Translations under genes and position numbers: made by a program
Assembly: GCA_036260935.1 (NCBI GenBank)
Contig: DATALQ010000010.1
Coordinates: 1-64,000, forward strand
Direction: 5' to 3'
Length of the DNA stretch: 64,000 bases
Source: JAEYOM01 sp036260935
GTDB lineage: Bacteria; Bacillota; Clostridia; Acetivibrionales; DTU013
Shown: in pieces, positions 34,682 through 43,555 of the stretch
Position numbering within the stretch: position 1 is the stretch's first letter
Layout: every line of letters begins with the position of its first letter
Notes under the pieces: model-generated
What the model was told of the DNA's origin: nothing
Seen by the model: the letters and a program-made list of their open reading frames with translations, nothing else
Databases searched by the model: none

Positions 34682-34739
34682 GCATTAACGAACCGACGTG
34701 GCTCCCAAGCCAACGGACATTACTTTCGAGGATGAACAA

Positions 34740-35375
34740 ATGAACAAATATATGGGTTTTTTCGAACTTAAGGCTTTAAGTATTCCGACTGTTCCCTGGC
34801 AGCAGTTCACCCGGGAAACGGAACTGAATCCAGGGCTTTTGTGGACTGTCAGAACAGCCGCGGAAAGCGGCGGCGATACAAACCTTCCAAGAACCGTCGG
34901 GGTTACGGCAATGGAGGCGGAGGAGAAGGGCGGGCAATTCCTCGAAGCCTTTGGCGGGCGGGGTATCGTCGTTTATTATCCCTACTTTATTGCCCAAAAA
35001 AGCGGAGTGATGGAAATTGCCGCGGATAAGACCGTAATCGAGGCAGTCGACAGGGATTTGTGGAATCTTGTCACCGACGGTAAAAAGGACGTTACCGTAA
35101 TGGTCTCAAAAGAGGCGTCAGTTGCGGGCGGCCCGGACATCACAAGTGCACGGGGACCGTCCGGCATGCGCTTTATCGGCGACGCTGCATTCCTGGCTGA
35201 TGCTGAACTGACGGAACTGCTGAGATATGCATCTGTCATAAGAGGCCGGTTCAGGGATGAAATCAGCGAGGGCCTGTCCATAATGGCGGAGTGGAGCTAT
35301 GCCTTCAACACAGATATACAGCATGAACCCGCAGGCGACAGGTATCTTGTTTTTTATGAATTGCGCAGCGTTTAG
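34740..35375 (+). CDS. Unrecognised soluble protein
   Basis: A 211-residue protein that I do not recognise. It has no signal peptide or membrane segment. A central strand-rich region (RGIVVYYPYFIAQKSGVMEIA) is followed by a part enriched in Asp and Val, and the end (HEPAGDRYLVFYELRSV) could be another strand pair. The ATG at 34740 follows a GAGGATGA sequence; a GTG at 34698 is in frame upstream. It starts 58 bases after the HD gene and is probably co-transcribed, so a link to nucleotide metabolism is possible but unproven. Confidence 0.65.
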   Translation: MNKYMGFFELKALSIPTVPWQQFTRETELNPGLLWTVRTAAESGGDTNLPRTVGVTAMEAEEKGGQFLEAFGGRGIVVYYPYFIAQKSGVMEIAADKTVIEAVDRDLWNLVTDGKKDVTVMVSKEASVAGGPDITSARGPSGMRFIGDAAFLADAELTELLRYASVIRGRFRDEISEGLSIMAEWSYAFNTDIQHEPAGDRYLVFYELRSV

Positions 35376-35513
35376 GTTGAATCAGACCGGGAGCCCGCTA
35401 TCCGAGGCAGCCGGAGCCTGGAACCTGTGCCGTAAATAGCCGGCTCCGGTAATTCAGGGTTCATTGGATTATTTCGTACATTCCGAACATTTCGTACATA
35501 CCACGCATACTTG

Positions 35514-36278
35514 TCATGCCGACAATCCGGCGCCTGTTCCCGTTCCAACGCCGGTCCCGCGTGATTTTCTGCCCCCAGGTATAAACGGCAGGTATAGCAG
35601 TATGAACAGCAAAAGCGCGACGCCTTCAAGGGAAAGCAAATACCAGGGCCAAGGCCCTAGCAGGTCGAGCAGCGTTCCACCCTCGGGCTTGCGGCTGAGG
35701 AATAGATAATTTCCCTTGGTAAGAATATTTACCGGATAGATCAAAAGAGCGTAAAGATTCGTTATCAGGAATGTCCTGGGCACCGATACTTTCGATGGTC
35801 TGAAGCCCTCCGCCGATATCATGTAGATACATGTCAATAAAATGACGGCATGTGAGATGAAAAACTGGTAAAATACAAAATGAGGAAACGTGTAGGGACC
35901 TATATCAGGCGTCAGGATAGCCTGCGTTGCGCCACCAATACCCCAAAAATATAGCAGCTCGAAAAGAAGCTGGCGCTTCGTCAGCAGAACCGCAATCGTA
36001 AGAAACAGCGAAATATCGCATAGCTGCAGCGGCAGCGTAACTTCGAGCGACCATTCGCCGGATACCGTGTAATAGATATATATCGAAGCCTGCTGCAGAG
36101 CTATAAAGGCCGCAAAAATATATCTGAAACTCTTTTTCGAACTGTCAGAGGAAAAGTATCTTCTACACAGTACGAGCGCAATACATGCAAGCGCTGTGAC
36201 CGCTAACGATACTAGATGCGGCGCACTGTACGATACCATATATCCGTTGCTCGGGCCGAAAGATATCCAATCGCCCAT
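35514..36278 (-). CDS. TIGR02206/YwaF-type membrane protein
   Basis: A 254-residue polytopic protein with about seven membrane helices. Diagnostic features are LPLQLCDISLFL, FWGIGGATQAILTPDIG and NLYALLIYPVNILTKGNYLFL, matching the TIGR02206 family (Bacillus YwaF). Function unknown. The C-terminus has a Gly/Thr-rich tail of low complexity. GAGGTGGGG precedes the ATG. It stands alone, convergent with the preceding gene. Confidence 0.88.
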   Translation of the reverse strand: MGDWISFGPSNGYMVSYSAPHLVSLAVTALACIALVLCRRYFSSDSSKKSFRYIFAAFIALQQASIYIYYTVSGEWSLEVTLPLQLCDISLFLTIAVLLTKRQLLFELLYFWGIGGATQAILTPDIGPYTFPHFVFYQFFISHAVILLTCIYMISAEGFRPSKVSVPRTFLITNLYALLIYPVNILTKGNYLFLSRKPEGGTLLDLLGPWPWYLLSLEGVALLLFILLYLPFIPGGRKSRGTGVGTGTGAGLSA

Positions 36279-36475
36279 TTTGACCCCACCTCTTTATTGT
36301 GCCCCGGGTTATTATATGACCGCAAACCGGAAATCTGACGGTCCAGTATACATTTAATTATACCATGGCAGGGGCTTCTATAAAAATCAGTTAGTACAGG
36401 TTTCCCATACAACTGTGTCTGAATATATTGGTAATGATAAACGGCGGAGTCTTGGCGCAGCTCGGGAGAAAAGTT

Positions 36476-37402
36476 ATGGGTAGGAAAAGAACCTTGAAGA
36501 AAAAAAGTATGTCGGAATATGCCTCGTCGTATATACCGAGCGGAGCTATAATACAGTTTATTTTTTATGAGGATTTCGATAACGACGGAATAAAAGAAGC
36601 AATTATAGGGTTCTCCCGGTTTTCGCCTTTTCCTCCCGATTCGGCTATCCTTCTTATCAAAAGCCAGGACGGCGAATTCAGGCATATATGGGTTCCTATG
36701 TCCGACAACGCGGCCCTTCCCGATCAGTCGGGGATAATAGACAGCGCTGCGGCAGCCGACACGGATAACGACGGCATTCCGGAACTTATCGTTTCGAGGA
36801 CTCTGGACAATGAGCATGAGATCGAGGTCATAGTTTACGATTGGACCGGGGACAGTATCGCTCCTGTCTGGCGCAGCGGTGAAACCTTTTATCACGGCAG
36901 TATGGAGGTTGATGACACAGATAGCGACGGTATTTCCGAAATCATTATAGAATATGGCGTTGAGACTGAAAATGAGTTATTCGAGGTCAACGAATCCTGC
37001 TACCATGTAAGGGCGGGTTATTCCTTCAAATGGGACGGCGCCTGTTATGCGCGTAAGGAGTATAAAGTCCGGATGCCTTATATCAGCTTCAACACTGCGG
37101 CTGATTTCCTGAATGCCATTTGGGCAGGGGATTTCGAAAAAGCATATGAGAAAGTAGTATTCCCCGGGTTTTTAGGTCTGGATGGGCTTAATGACAGCAG
37201 TCCATCGGCATTCAAAAGCTATCTGGAAAAGAAGGTTGTCCCCGTTATAGTAAGGAACCTCGAAAAAGGCAAGCTTGTTCCTGCCGAGCCAAGTGATACG
37301 TGCTGCCAGTTTTATGGGGCGGCCGATACCTTCAGCATAGAACTGGTGCGGGTTAATGGGCGGATAATGGTAAGCGGACTCAATATAATCAAAATTATAT
37401 AA
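36476..37402 (+). CDS. Protein with Asp-rich Ca-binding-like repeats
   Basis: A 308-residue protein with three DxDxDG-type loops, DFDNDGIKEAI, DTDNDGIPELIV and DTDSDGISEIII, each followed by a beta strand. This is the pattern of FG-GAP/VCBS-like or EF-hand-like calcium loops in beta-propeller proteins. There is no clear signal peptide: the N-terminus is basic (GRKRTLKKK). The ATG at 36476 follows GGGAG; the frame opens earlier at a TTG (36428). The C-terminal third (YISFNTAADFLNAIWAGDFEKA) is of unknown type. Not a dockerin: the loop spacing is wrong. Confidence 0.7.
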   Translation: MGRKRTLKKKSMSEYASSYIPSGAIIQFIFYEDFDNDGIKEAIIGFSRFSPFPPDSAILLIKSQDGEFRHIWVPMSDNAALPDQSGIIDSAAAADTDNDGIPELIVSRTLDNEHEIEVIVYDWTGDSIAPVWRSGETFYHGSMEVDDTDSDGISEIIIEYGVETENELFEVNESCYHVRAGYSFKWDGACYARKEYKVRMPYISFNTAADFLNAIWAGDFEKAYEKVVFPGFLGLDGLNDSSPSAFKSYLEKKVVPVIVRNLEKGKLVPAEPSDTCCQFYGAADTFSIELVRVNGRIMVSGLNIIKII

Positions 37403-37492
37403 AATTCAAGGTTTGTTTATAATTTTTTCATAATATGGAACCTCCAAAATGTAAAATTCGTCAAAAACCATGAAGGCCTGGGATGTATTTCA

Positions 37493-37521
37493 TTGAATAC
37501 ATGGTGTAACTATGTTATTAT
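37493..37521 (+). promoter_or_regulatory. Sigma-A-type promoter of the PP2C/LysM gene
   Basis: TTGAAT at 37493-37498 and TATTAT at 37516-37521 have a 17-base spacer, with an expected start about 37528 and a 60-base leader. Confidence 0.6.
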
Positions 37522-37587
37522 ACTGGTAGGTAATTCTTTACTTTATTTGATATGTTTCGGCTTTACTGAAGATAAGGGGGTATACAA

Positions 37588-39006
37588 ATGGAAAATAACA
37601 TGGAAATATCATTTTCCGCAGCAACCCACATAGGCGCAGCATGTACGGTAAATAACGACAGAATATTCGCCAACGGCAGATATATTTATCAGAGCCCCGC
37701 GGATTTTGCACAAATATCGCTGGATGTAAGCGACGGCAAATGCTTTTTTGCACTGTCGGAATGCATGGAAGATGAAGAGTCCGGCATATCGCTTACGAAC
37801 GACTTGAAGAAATTTCATCAAAAGGCTGCAGCCAGCACAAAGGATATACATATAAAGCTCGACGATCTGGTACAGTGCGTGGAACAGTCGAGTAACCTGC
37901 TTCACAGCATTTCACTCGGTGAAAACTATTTCAAGGACAGAAAGCCGTCCTTTGCAGGAATACTTATCGACGAGGGCAATATTGCAGCGGTTAATCTCGG
38001 CAATTGCAGGATATACAAGCTTGAGGGCGAGACCTTCAAGCTGCTTGTCAATGACTATAAAAAAGCCGAGCGCCTTTTAAAAATGGGCATTATAAGCAAC
38101 GAACAGGCTGAAATGCTCTCAGGGCAGCAAAAAGCCTCATTGGAGGAAGGCATATCGACAGTCAAAAAATCGGATATAAATCCTCTAAGGGCGGGCGTTG
38201 TTTATCTTATATGCAGCAGGGGTTTGACAGATGCCGTCAGCGAAGATGCGATTTACGAGATAATATCTTCTGGCGGCAAACCGGACGAAATTGCAGGCAA
38301 GCTGGTCGAGGCGGCTTTTAACAATGAATCGGAAAATAATATAACGGCAATAATCATAAAAGTGGAGAGTGCAGGAGAACAGCAGGATGAACTGCCGGTT
38401 TCGAGGGTAAACCAGTACAGACCGGCAAGGTCGGTTCCGAGCTCCTTACCTCCAAGGAATGCCAGAGTTGTTGCCGGAAGGCATAAACAGTCGCCCGACT
38501 TCGGAAGGATAGCATCGCTGGTGATTCTCTTCATTTTGGTTGCGGCGGTTGTGTACGGAGGCTTTAAATTCTGGATGATGCTCACCGGCCGTGAGGCGCA
38601 GGGAACTACCGCTCAGCAGGAAACTACGCTTTCGGCCGATGATACGGCTTTAGATGAGAGTTCAACCGCGGATGCCGCCGGAACAGCCGAAGGGGCGGGC
38701 ACACCCGATGAAAATGGCACCACTTCGGGAAGTGCAATCGAAACCGGAGACGCAGGGAGCAATGGTAATGATTCGGATGCAGGCAGCGGTAACGGAAGCG
38801 GAACAGGTTCGGGCAAGTCAGGAGACAGTCAGGTAAAGGCGGAGGGAACCACATACATAGTAAAATCCGGCGATATGCTGATGAATATTGCAAAAAAATT
38901 CTACGGCGATGAAAATAAGTACAAGCTTATAATGGACGCCAACGGCTTGACTAACCCTGACAAAATTACGGAAGGGCAGAAGCTTATTATCCCGCCGGTG
39001 AAGTAA
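37588..39006 (+). CDS. PP2C-like pseudophosphatase with membrane helix and LysM
   Basis: A 472-residue protein. Residues 1-260 follow a PP2C phosphatase fold (VNNDRIF at the first motif, GILIDEGNIAAVNLGNCRIYKL, YLICSRGLTDAVSED, ESENNITAIIIKVE), but key metal acids are changed: the usual GDSR is GNCR, the DNxT is ENNIT and the DGxGG motif is missing. One membrane helix (about 310-330), a Thr/Gly/Ser linker and a C-terminal LysM domain (TYIVKSGDMLMNIAKKFYG) follow. The topology puts the pseudophosphatase inside and LysM on peptidoglycan, a candidate wall-to-cytoplasm signalling protein (inference). Confidence 0.82.
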   Translation: MENNMEISFSAATHIGAACTVNNDRIFANGRYIYQSPADFAQISLDVSDGKCFFALSECMEDEESGISLTNDLKKFHQKAAASTKDIHIKLDDLVQCVEQSSNLLHSISLGENYFKDRKPSFAGILIDEGNIAAVNLGNCRIYKLEGETFKLLVNDYKKAERLLKMGIISNEQAEMLSGQQKASLEEGISTVKKSDINPLRAGVVYLICSRGLTDAVSEDAIYEIISSGGKPDEIAGKLVEAAFNNESENNITAIIIKVESAGEQQDELPVSRVNQYRPARSVPSSLPPRNARVVAGRHKQSPDFGRIASLVILFILVAAVVYGGFKFWMMLTGREAQGTTAQQETTLSADDTALDESSTADAAGTAEGAGTPDENGTTSGSAIETGDAGSNGNDSDAGSGNGSGTGSGKSGDSQVKAEGTTYIVKSGDMLMNIAKKFYGDENKYKLIMDANGLTNPDKITEGQKLIIPPVK

Positions 39007-39046
39007 GCCGATTATGTAGATCAGGGCGCACAACCCCTTTATATTA

Positions 39047-39079
39047 GGCTCCTGTCAGTTTTTTGGCAGGAGCTTTTTC
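39047..39079 (+). terminator. Rho-independent terminator
   Basis: GCTCCTGTCA and TGGCAGGAGC form a ten-base stem around a T-rich loop and are followed by TTTTT. It closes the PP2C/LysM gene. Confidence 0.9.
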
Positions 39080-39095
39080 CTTTGTAAAATAATTC

Positions 39096-39148
39096 TTGAT
39101 TTTTCTGTGGCGGCGTGTATAATTAGATATAGGTCAAAGAAAGTCAAA
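39096..39148 (+). promoter_or_regulatory. Heat-shock promoter with perfect CtsR operator
   Basis: TTGATT (39096-39101) and TATAAT (39118-39123) are 16 bases apart. At 39132-39148 stands GGTCAAA-GAA-AGTCAAA, an exact match to the CtsR heptad consensus RGTCAAA-NAN-RGTCAAA, covering the expected start of transcription. It should repress the downstream dnaJ-like and clpB genes until heat or protein stress. No CIRCE element is present. The ctsR gene itself is outside this window. Confidence 0.88.
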
Positions 39149-39187
39149 GTCAGCTACTGGGCCTGTTCGGATATTAGGTTCCACATT

Positions 39188-39252
39188 GAGCACCGAGCAC
39201 CGGGCACAGGGCACCGAGTACCGAACACCGGGCAACGAGTGCCGAGCATTGG
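39188..39252. repeat. Heptanucleotide tandem repeat in the dnaJ-clpB leader
   Basis: About nine imperfect copies of a seven-base unit (GAGCACC, GGGCACC and variants) lie between the CtsR operator and the dnaJ-like start, that is within the transcribed leader. Degenerate related words continue to about 39290. Confidence 0.8.
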
Positions 39253-39354
39253 ACTTTGGATTTTGAGCATCGCGTATCGGGCATTGGACCAGTTTATGTG
39301 AAAGGTGATTGAACATAATATAGAAATATACTCTCTGTGTAACGAGGTGGTTTT

Positions 39355-40308
39355 ATGAAATACAGAGATTACTATGAAATTCTGGGAGTGGATAAGAAGG
39401 CATCGCAAGAGGAGATTAAAAAGGCCTATAGAAAGCTTGCCAAAAAGTATCATCCTGACGCGCACCCTGGCGACAAGGCTGCCGAGGAAAAATTCAAGGA
39501 AGCGAACGAAGCATATGAAGTCCTCGGAAATGAGGAAAAAAGGAAAAAGTACGATCAGTTCGGAAGCGAAGGCCAGTTCCGGAACGGCGCCGATTTCGAT
39601 CCTTCGCAGTACGGCTTCGGCAATAATGTGAAATATGAGTTCAGGCAGGGGAGCGCCGGTGATTTCAGCGATTTCTTCAATATGTTCTTCGGCGGTGGAA
39701 GCCCGTTCGATTCATTCGACGGAGGCGGGATATTCGGCCGCGGGACCGGGAGACGCGGCGGTAATCCAAGGAACAGGCAGATGCCGGGTCAGGATAGTGA
39801 GGCGCTTCTTGAGATCACACCGGCCGAGGGCTTTACAGGCGCCGAAAGAAGGATCGGCCTAAGGACGTCGGCGGGAGAGAAGACGATCTCACTCAGGATA
39901 CCGGCCGGGATAAAGCCCGGTGAAAAAATCAAACTGGCGGGTCAGGGCGGACCGGGGATCAACGGGGGCAGTAACGGCGACCTTTATCTGAATGTGGAAT
40001 TTTCGCGTGACTCAGGCTTCGAGCTGAACGGCCTGGATCTGGAGGCGCAGGCTGCACTATACCCGTGGGAGGCAGCCCTGGGCTCCGAGATACCCTACAA
40101 TACACTGGATGGAAGGATATCCGTCAAGATCCCCGCGGGCATTCAGAACGGCAGCAAAATAAGGGTAGCGGGCCGCGGTTACAGGGACAGGTCGGGTAAA
40201 AGAGGCGATCTGTACCTGAAAGTTGCTCTGGTAAACCCGGAAAGGCTTAATAGCGCACAACTCGAGCTGTATGAGAAGCTGAGCAGGATATCGCAGTCAC
40301 ACCGATGA
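39355..40308 (+). CDS. DnaJ/CbpA-type co-chaperone without zinc finger
   Basis: A 317-residue J-domain protein that stimulates DnaK ATPase and delivers clients. The J domain (residues 1-70) has the HPD motif in KKYHPDAHPG; a Gly/Phe-rich linker (FGGGSPFDSFDGGGIFG) follows, then two DnaJ C-terminal client-binding domains (GIKPGEKIKLAGQG and GIQNGSKIRVAGRG). The Cys-rich zinc finger of true DnaJ is absent, as in CbpA. ACGAGGTGG precedes the ATG. It is the first gene behind the CtsR-type promoter, with clpB 93 bases downstream, a plausible disaggregation pair. Confidence 0.92.
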   Translation: MKYRDYYEILGVDKKASQEEIKKAYRKLAKKYHPDAHPGDKAAEEKFKEANEAYEVLGNEEKRKKYDQFGSEGQFRNGADFDPSQYGFGNNVKYEFRQGSAGDFSDFFNMFFGGGSPFDSFDGGGIFGRGTGRRGGNPRNRQMPGQDSEALLEITPAEGFTGAERRIGLRTSAGEKTISLRIPAGIKPGEKIKLAGQGGPGINGGSNGDLYLNVEFSRDSGFELNGLDLEAQAALYPWEAALGSEIPYNTLDGRISVKIPAGIQNGSKIRVAGRGYRDRSGKRGDLYLKVALVNPERLNSAQLELYEKLSRISQSHR

Positions 40309-40320
40309 TGCGCTAGGAAT

Positions 40321-40373
40321 AGTTGGCGATTCGCAGCCGCGAATTGTTATCGTAGGGAGAGTTGGCGATTCGC
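40321..40373. repeat. 14-bp direct repeat before clpB
   Basis: AGTTGGCGATTCGC occurs at 40321-40334 and 40360-40373, 39 bases apart, in the short gap between the dnaJ-like and clpB genes. The copies may be part of a small intergenic palindromic element (GCGATTCGC and GCCGCGAATT nearby). Confidence 0.6.
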
Positions 40374-40401
40374 TGGTATGAACCAAAGGAGGTACACTGA
40401 A

Positions 40402-43008
40402 ATGTTGGATATGGACAAATTTACAGAGAAAGCGCAGGAGGCTCTCGGAAGCGCACAGGAAACAGCACTTCGTATGAATCACCAGCAGGTGGATGGGGAA
40501 CATCTGCACATGGCGCTGCTGACACAGGAAGAGGGCCTTATTCCTCGTCTGATGAATTTCATGGGGGTTAATACTCAGTTATTGATCAACGACGTCAGGA
40601 ATGAACTGGAGAAGCAGCCATCCGTTTATGGAAACACAGCTTCGAACATATATGCGACCAGACGTCTGAATGAGATATTTCTGCATGCCGGCGATGAAGC
40701 AGGTAAATTCAAGGATGAATATGTAGGAGTGGAACACCTGTACCTTGCGTTGATAAGGGAGAGAAATACTCCTTCTGAAAGAATATTCAGGCAGCATGGC
40801 ATCAACAGGGAGAATTTTCTTGCAGCGCTCGGCAAGGTCAGAAGCAATCAGCGCATAACCTCGAAGAATCCTGAAGAAACATACGAAGCTTTGAACAGGT
40901 TCGGCTCCGATCTTGTGGATATGGCGCGGAAAGGAAAGCTGGACCCTGTAATTGGCAGAGATTCTGAAATCAGGCGTGTGATCCGGATTCTTTCAAGGAG
41001 GACGAAAAACAATCCCGTATTGATAGGCGAGCCTGGCGTCGGTAAAACGGCGGTGGTTGAAGGACTTGCACAGAGAATACTTAAGGGCGATGTCCCCGAA
41101 GGCCTTAAAGACAGGACCATTTTCGCGCTGGACATGGGGTCGCTGATTGCGGGAGCGAAGTACCGCGGAGAATTTGAGGAAAGGCTCAAGGCCGTTCTAA
41201 AGGAAGTTGAAAAATCCGAGGGCAGGATAATTTTATTTATAGATGAACTCCATAATATCGTCGGGGCCGGCAAGGCCGAGGGTTCGATGGATGCGGGAAA
41301 CCTTCTCAAGCCGATGCTTGCAAGGGGAGAGATACACTGCATAGGCGCGACGACTCTCGACGAATACAGAAAGTATATCGAAAAGGATGCGGCTCTCGAA
41401 CGGAGGTTCCAGCCGGTAATAGTGGATCAGCCCGACGTCGAGGATACTATATCCATTCTTCGTGGTTTGAAGGAGAAATTCGAGATACATCACGGCGTCA
41501 GAATTACGGATAATGCAATCATCGCGTGCGCAGTGCTTTCAAACCGGTATATCAGCGACCGCTTCCTGCCCGATAAGGCAATAGACCTGATGGATGAAGC
41601 GGCGGCAATGATACGTACTGAGATAGACAGCATGCCTGCTGAGCTTGATGAAGCGAGCAGGAAAATTATGCAGCTGGAAATCGAGAAACAGGCGCTTCTC
41701 AAGGAAACTGACAAGAACTCGAAAGAAAGGCTCGCAGACCTTGAAAAAGAGATATCCTCACTAAAGGAAAAGGCGGATCTTATGAAGGCGCAGTGGGAAA
41801 GCGAGAAAAGCAACCTTGTCAGGGAAAAGGAATTGAAGCAGCAGATCGAGCAGACGAACAGGAAGATAGAGGAAGCTGAACGCCGATATGACCTGAATGA
41901 ATTGGCCATATTGAAACACGGAACTCTGCCCGAACTGGAGAAGCAGCTGCAGCAGGAAAAGGAGCGGCTCGGCAGCCCTGAGGGCAAGAGGCTTCTCAAG
42001 GAGGAAGTGACCGAAGAGGAGATCGCCGAGATCGTTTCAAGGTGGACGGGGATACCCGTTACCAGACTTGTTGAAAATGAAAGAGATAAGCTGCTTCACC
42101 TCGAAGATCTGCTCCACAAGCGTGTAGTTGGGCAGGATGAAGCGGTTGAGGCCGTTGCGGGGGCAGTGCTCAGGGCCCGTTCAGGCCTAAAGGACCCGCG
42201 GAAACCGATCGGATCGTTCATATTCCTCGGCCCTACAGGCGTAGGTAAGACCGAACTTGCCAAAGCGCTTTCTTCAGCGTTGTTCGATAGCGAAGAAAAT
42301 ATGGTAAGGATCGATATGTCCGAATATCAGGAAAAACATACGGTCGCCAGACTTATAGGCGCACCCCCCGGCTATGTAGGCTACGAAGAGGGAGGCCAGC
42401 TGACCGAGGCGGTGAGGAGAAAGCCTTACTGCGTCATATTGTTCGACGAGATAGAGAAGGCACATCCCGAGGTGTTCAATGTGCTGCTGCAGCTGCTCGA
42501 TGACGGCAGGCTGACGGACAGCCAGGGAAGGACGGTCAATTTCAAGGATACGGTCGTGATAATGACATCGAATCTCGGCAGCAGCTATCTGCTCGAAGGA
42601 ATACGTTCAGGCGCGGGCGAAGGGGAGAGACTCAGGGAAACTGTCATGGCTGAATTGAGGCGGAGTTTCAAACCCGAATTCCTTAACAGGATAGATGAAA
42701 TCGTCATGTTCAAGCCCTTGCAAAAGAAAGAGATCATTAAAATAATAGACCTGTCTCTTGACGATATAAGGCATAGGCTTGAGGACAGACACATAAGGTT
42801 GGAAATTACCGATGCTGCCAGAAGCTTTATCGCAGATACCGCCTACACACCGGAGTATGGCGCTAGACCTGTGAAGCGCTTCCTTCAGAAGGAACTTGAA
42901 ACAGCGCTCGGTAAGCTGATCATAAAAGGTGAAGTAACCGACGGTTCCACAGTTAGGGTCGATGTTTACGATAACTCGATCATAATTCGAAAAGCCGATA
43001 TTATGTAA
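40402..43008 (+). CDS. clpB: ClpB protein disaggregase
   Basis: An 868-residue Hsp104/ClpB AAA+ ATPase that, with DnaK and DnaJ, extracts proteins from aggregates. It has an N-terminal Clp repeat domain, a first AAA domain with GEPGVGKT (Lys215) and LFIDELHNIVGAGK, a long coiled-coil middle domain (about residues 400-520) that distinguishes it from ClpC, ClpE and ClpA, a second AAA domain with GPTGVGKT and ILFDEIEKAHPEV, and the D2-small C-terminal domain. The ClpP-binding loop is absent. The ATG at 40402 follows AAAGGAGGT; the frame opens at 40378. Regulated with the dnaJ-like gene by the CtsR operator. Confidence 0.96.
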   Translation: MLDMDKFTEKAQEALGSAQETALRMNHQQVDGEHLHMALLTQEEGLIPRLMNFMGVNTQLLINDVRNELEKQPSVYGNTASNIYATRRLNEIFLHAGDEAGKFKDEYVGVEHLYLALIRERNTPSERIFRQHGINRENFLAALGKVRSNQRITSKNPEETYEALNRFGSDLVDMARKGKLDPVIGRDSEIRRVIRILSRRTKNNPVLIGEPGVGKTAVVEGLAQRILKGDVPEGLKDRTIFALDMGSLIAGAKYRGEFEERLKAVLKEVEKSEGRIILFIDELHNIVGAGKAEGSMDAGNLLKPMLARGEIHCIGATTLDEYRKYIEKDAALERRFQPVIVDQPDVEDTISILRGLKEKFEIHHGVRITDNAIIACAVLSNRYISDRFLPDKAIDLMDEAAAMIRTEIDSMPAELDEASRKIMQLEIEKQALLKETDKNSKERLADLEKEISSLKEKADLMKAQWESEKSNLVREKELKQQIEQTNRKIEEAERRYDLNELAILKHGTLPELEKQLQQEKERLGSPEGKRLLKEEVTEEEIAEIVSRWTGIPVTRLVENERDKLLHLEDLLHKRVVGQDEAVEAVAGAVLRARSGLKDPRKPIGSFIFLGPTGVGKTELAKALSSALFDSEENMVRIDMSEYQEKHTVARLIGAPPGYVGYEEGGQLTEAVRRKPYCVILFDEIEKAHPEVFNVLLQLLDDGRLTDSQGRTVNFKDTVVIMTSNLGSSYLLEGIRSGAGEGERLRETVMAELRRSFKPEFLNRIDEIVMFKPLQKKEIIKIIDLSLDDIRHRLEDRHIRLEITDAARSFIADTAYTPEYGARPVKRFLQKELETALGKLIIKGEVTDGSTVRVDVYDNSIIIRKADIM

Positions 43009-43063
43009 CCTTTCATAAAAGCCGTGCATAGACTATACCAGACCTTTAAAGGAGTGGTATAGG

Positions 43064-43555
43064 ATGGATGAATATTATATAGTACGTGATCCGCAGCCCT
43101 TCGGCGGTATGTATAGCCAGGGCCCGGGCTTTATGCCGGGAGGCGGTCCAGGAGGATTCCCGGGAGGTGGTCCGGGTGGATTCCCAGGAGGCGGTCCAGG
43201 TGGGTTCCCGGGAGGCGGTCCAGGTGGGTTCCCAGGAGGCGGTCCAGGAGGCTTCCCGGGAGGCGGTCCAGGTGGAGGCCCGCCGGCAGGCCGTCCGCCG
43301 GAGTTCGTTCCGAGCCAGGCGACAGCGCATCACGTAGGTCAGCCAGGGGTGGGCGCATTTGCAGTTAATCCAGGCTCCATCAGGCCGTGCCGGTTCAGAT
43401 ACACATATATATGGCTCGTTAACGGGCAGCAGTTCTGGATGTGGCCTGTATTCATCGGCAGGGATTCAATTTCGGGCTGGAGATGGAATGGATTCAGATG
43501 GGTCTTCTTTGGTACGGATCTGAGAAGGGTAGTAGCATTCACTTGCTTCTTCTAG
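43064..43555 (+). CDS. Gly/Pro-repeat protein with conserved aromatic tail
   Basis: A 163-residue protein. After a 24-residue leader come five tandem copies of GGGPGGFP (residues 26-65) and a degenerate sixth, then a basic stretch and a 60-residue aromatic domain (CRFRYTYIWLVNGQQFWMWP, WRWNGFRWVFFGTD). No signal peptide or membrane helix is evident, though the tail is very hydrophobic. The tail resembles small surface or spore-associated domains in Clostridia, but that is from memory. AAAGGAG precedes the ATG. Function unknown. Confidence 0.72.
   Translation: MDEYYIVRDPQPFGGMYSQGPGFMPGGGPGGFPGGGPGGFPGGGPGGFPGGGPGGFPGGGPGGFPGGGPGGGPPAGRPPEFVPSQATAHHVGQPGVGAFAVNPGSIRPCRFRYTYIWLVNGQQFWMWPVFIGRDSISGWRWNGFRWVFFGTDLRRVVAFTCFF
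43139..43258. repeat. 24-bp coding minisatellite (GGGPGGFP)
   Basis: Five in-frame copies of a 24-base unit of the form GGAGGCGGTCCAGGTGGGTT followed by CCCG/CCCA encode GGGPGGFP. Variation is mainly at third positions. A partial copy follows to 43282. Confidence 0.92.

Larger units (their letters stand above)
39007..39354. other. Gene-free stretch with terminator, CtsR promoter and repeat
   Basis: These 348 bases hold, in order, the terminator of the LysM gene (39047-39079), a promoter with CtsR operator (39096-39148), a heptanucleotide repeat (39188-39252) and the ribosome site of the dnaJ-like gene. No gene is seen. Confidence 0.75.

Noticed and set aside
36476..37402. Dockerin or cellulosome component from the DxDxDG loops
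   Set aside because: The three loops are far apart and each is followed by a strand, not the paired 22-residue dockerin repeats, and there is no signal peptide.
41490..41999. Minus-strand frame inside clpB
   Set aside because: It is antisense to the coiled-coil middle domain; its Ser/Phe/Cys richness is the complement of Lys/Glu/Gln codons.
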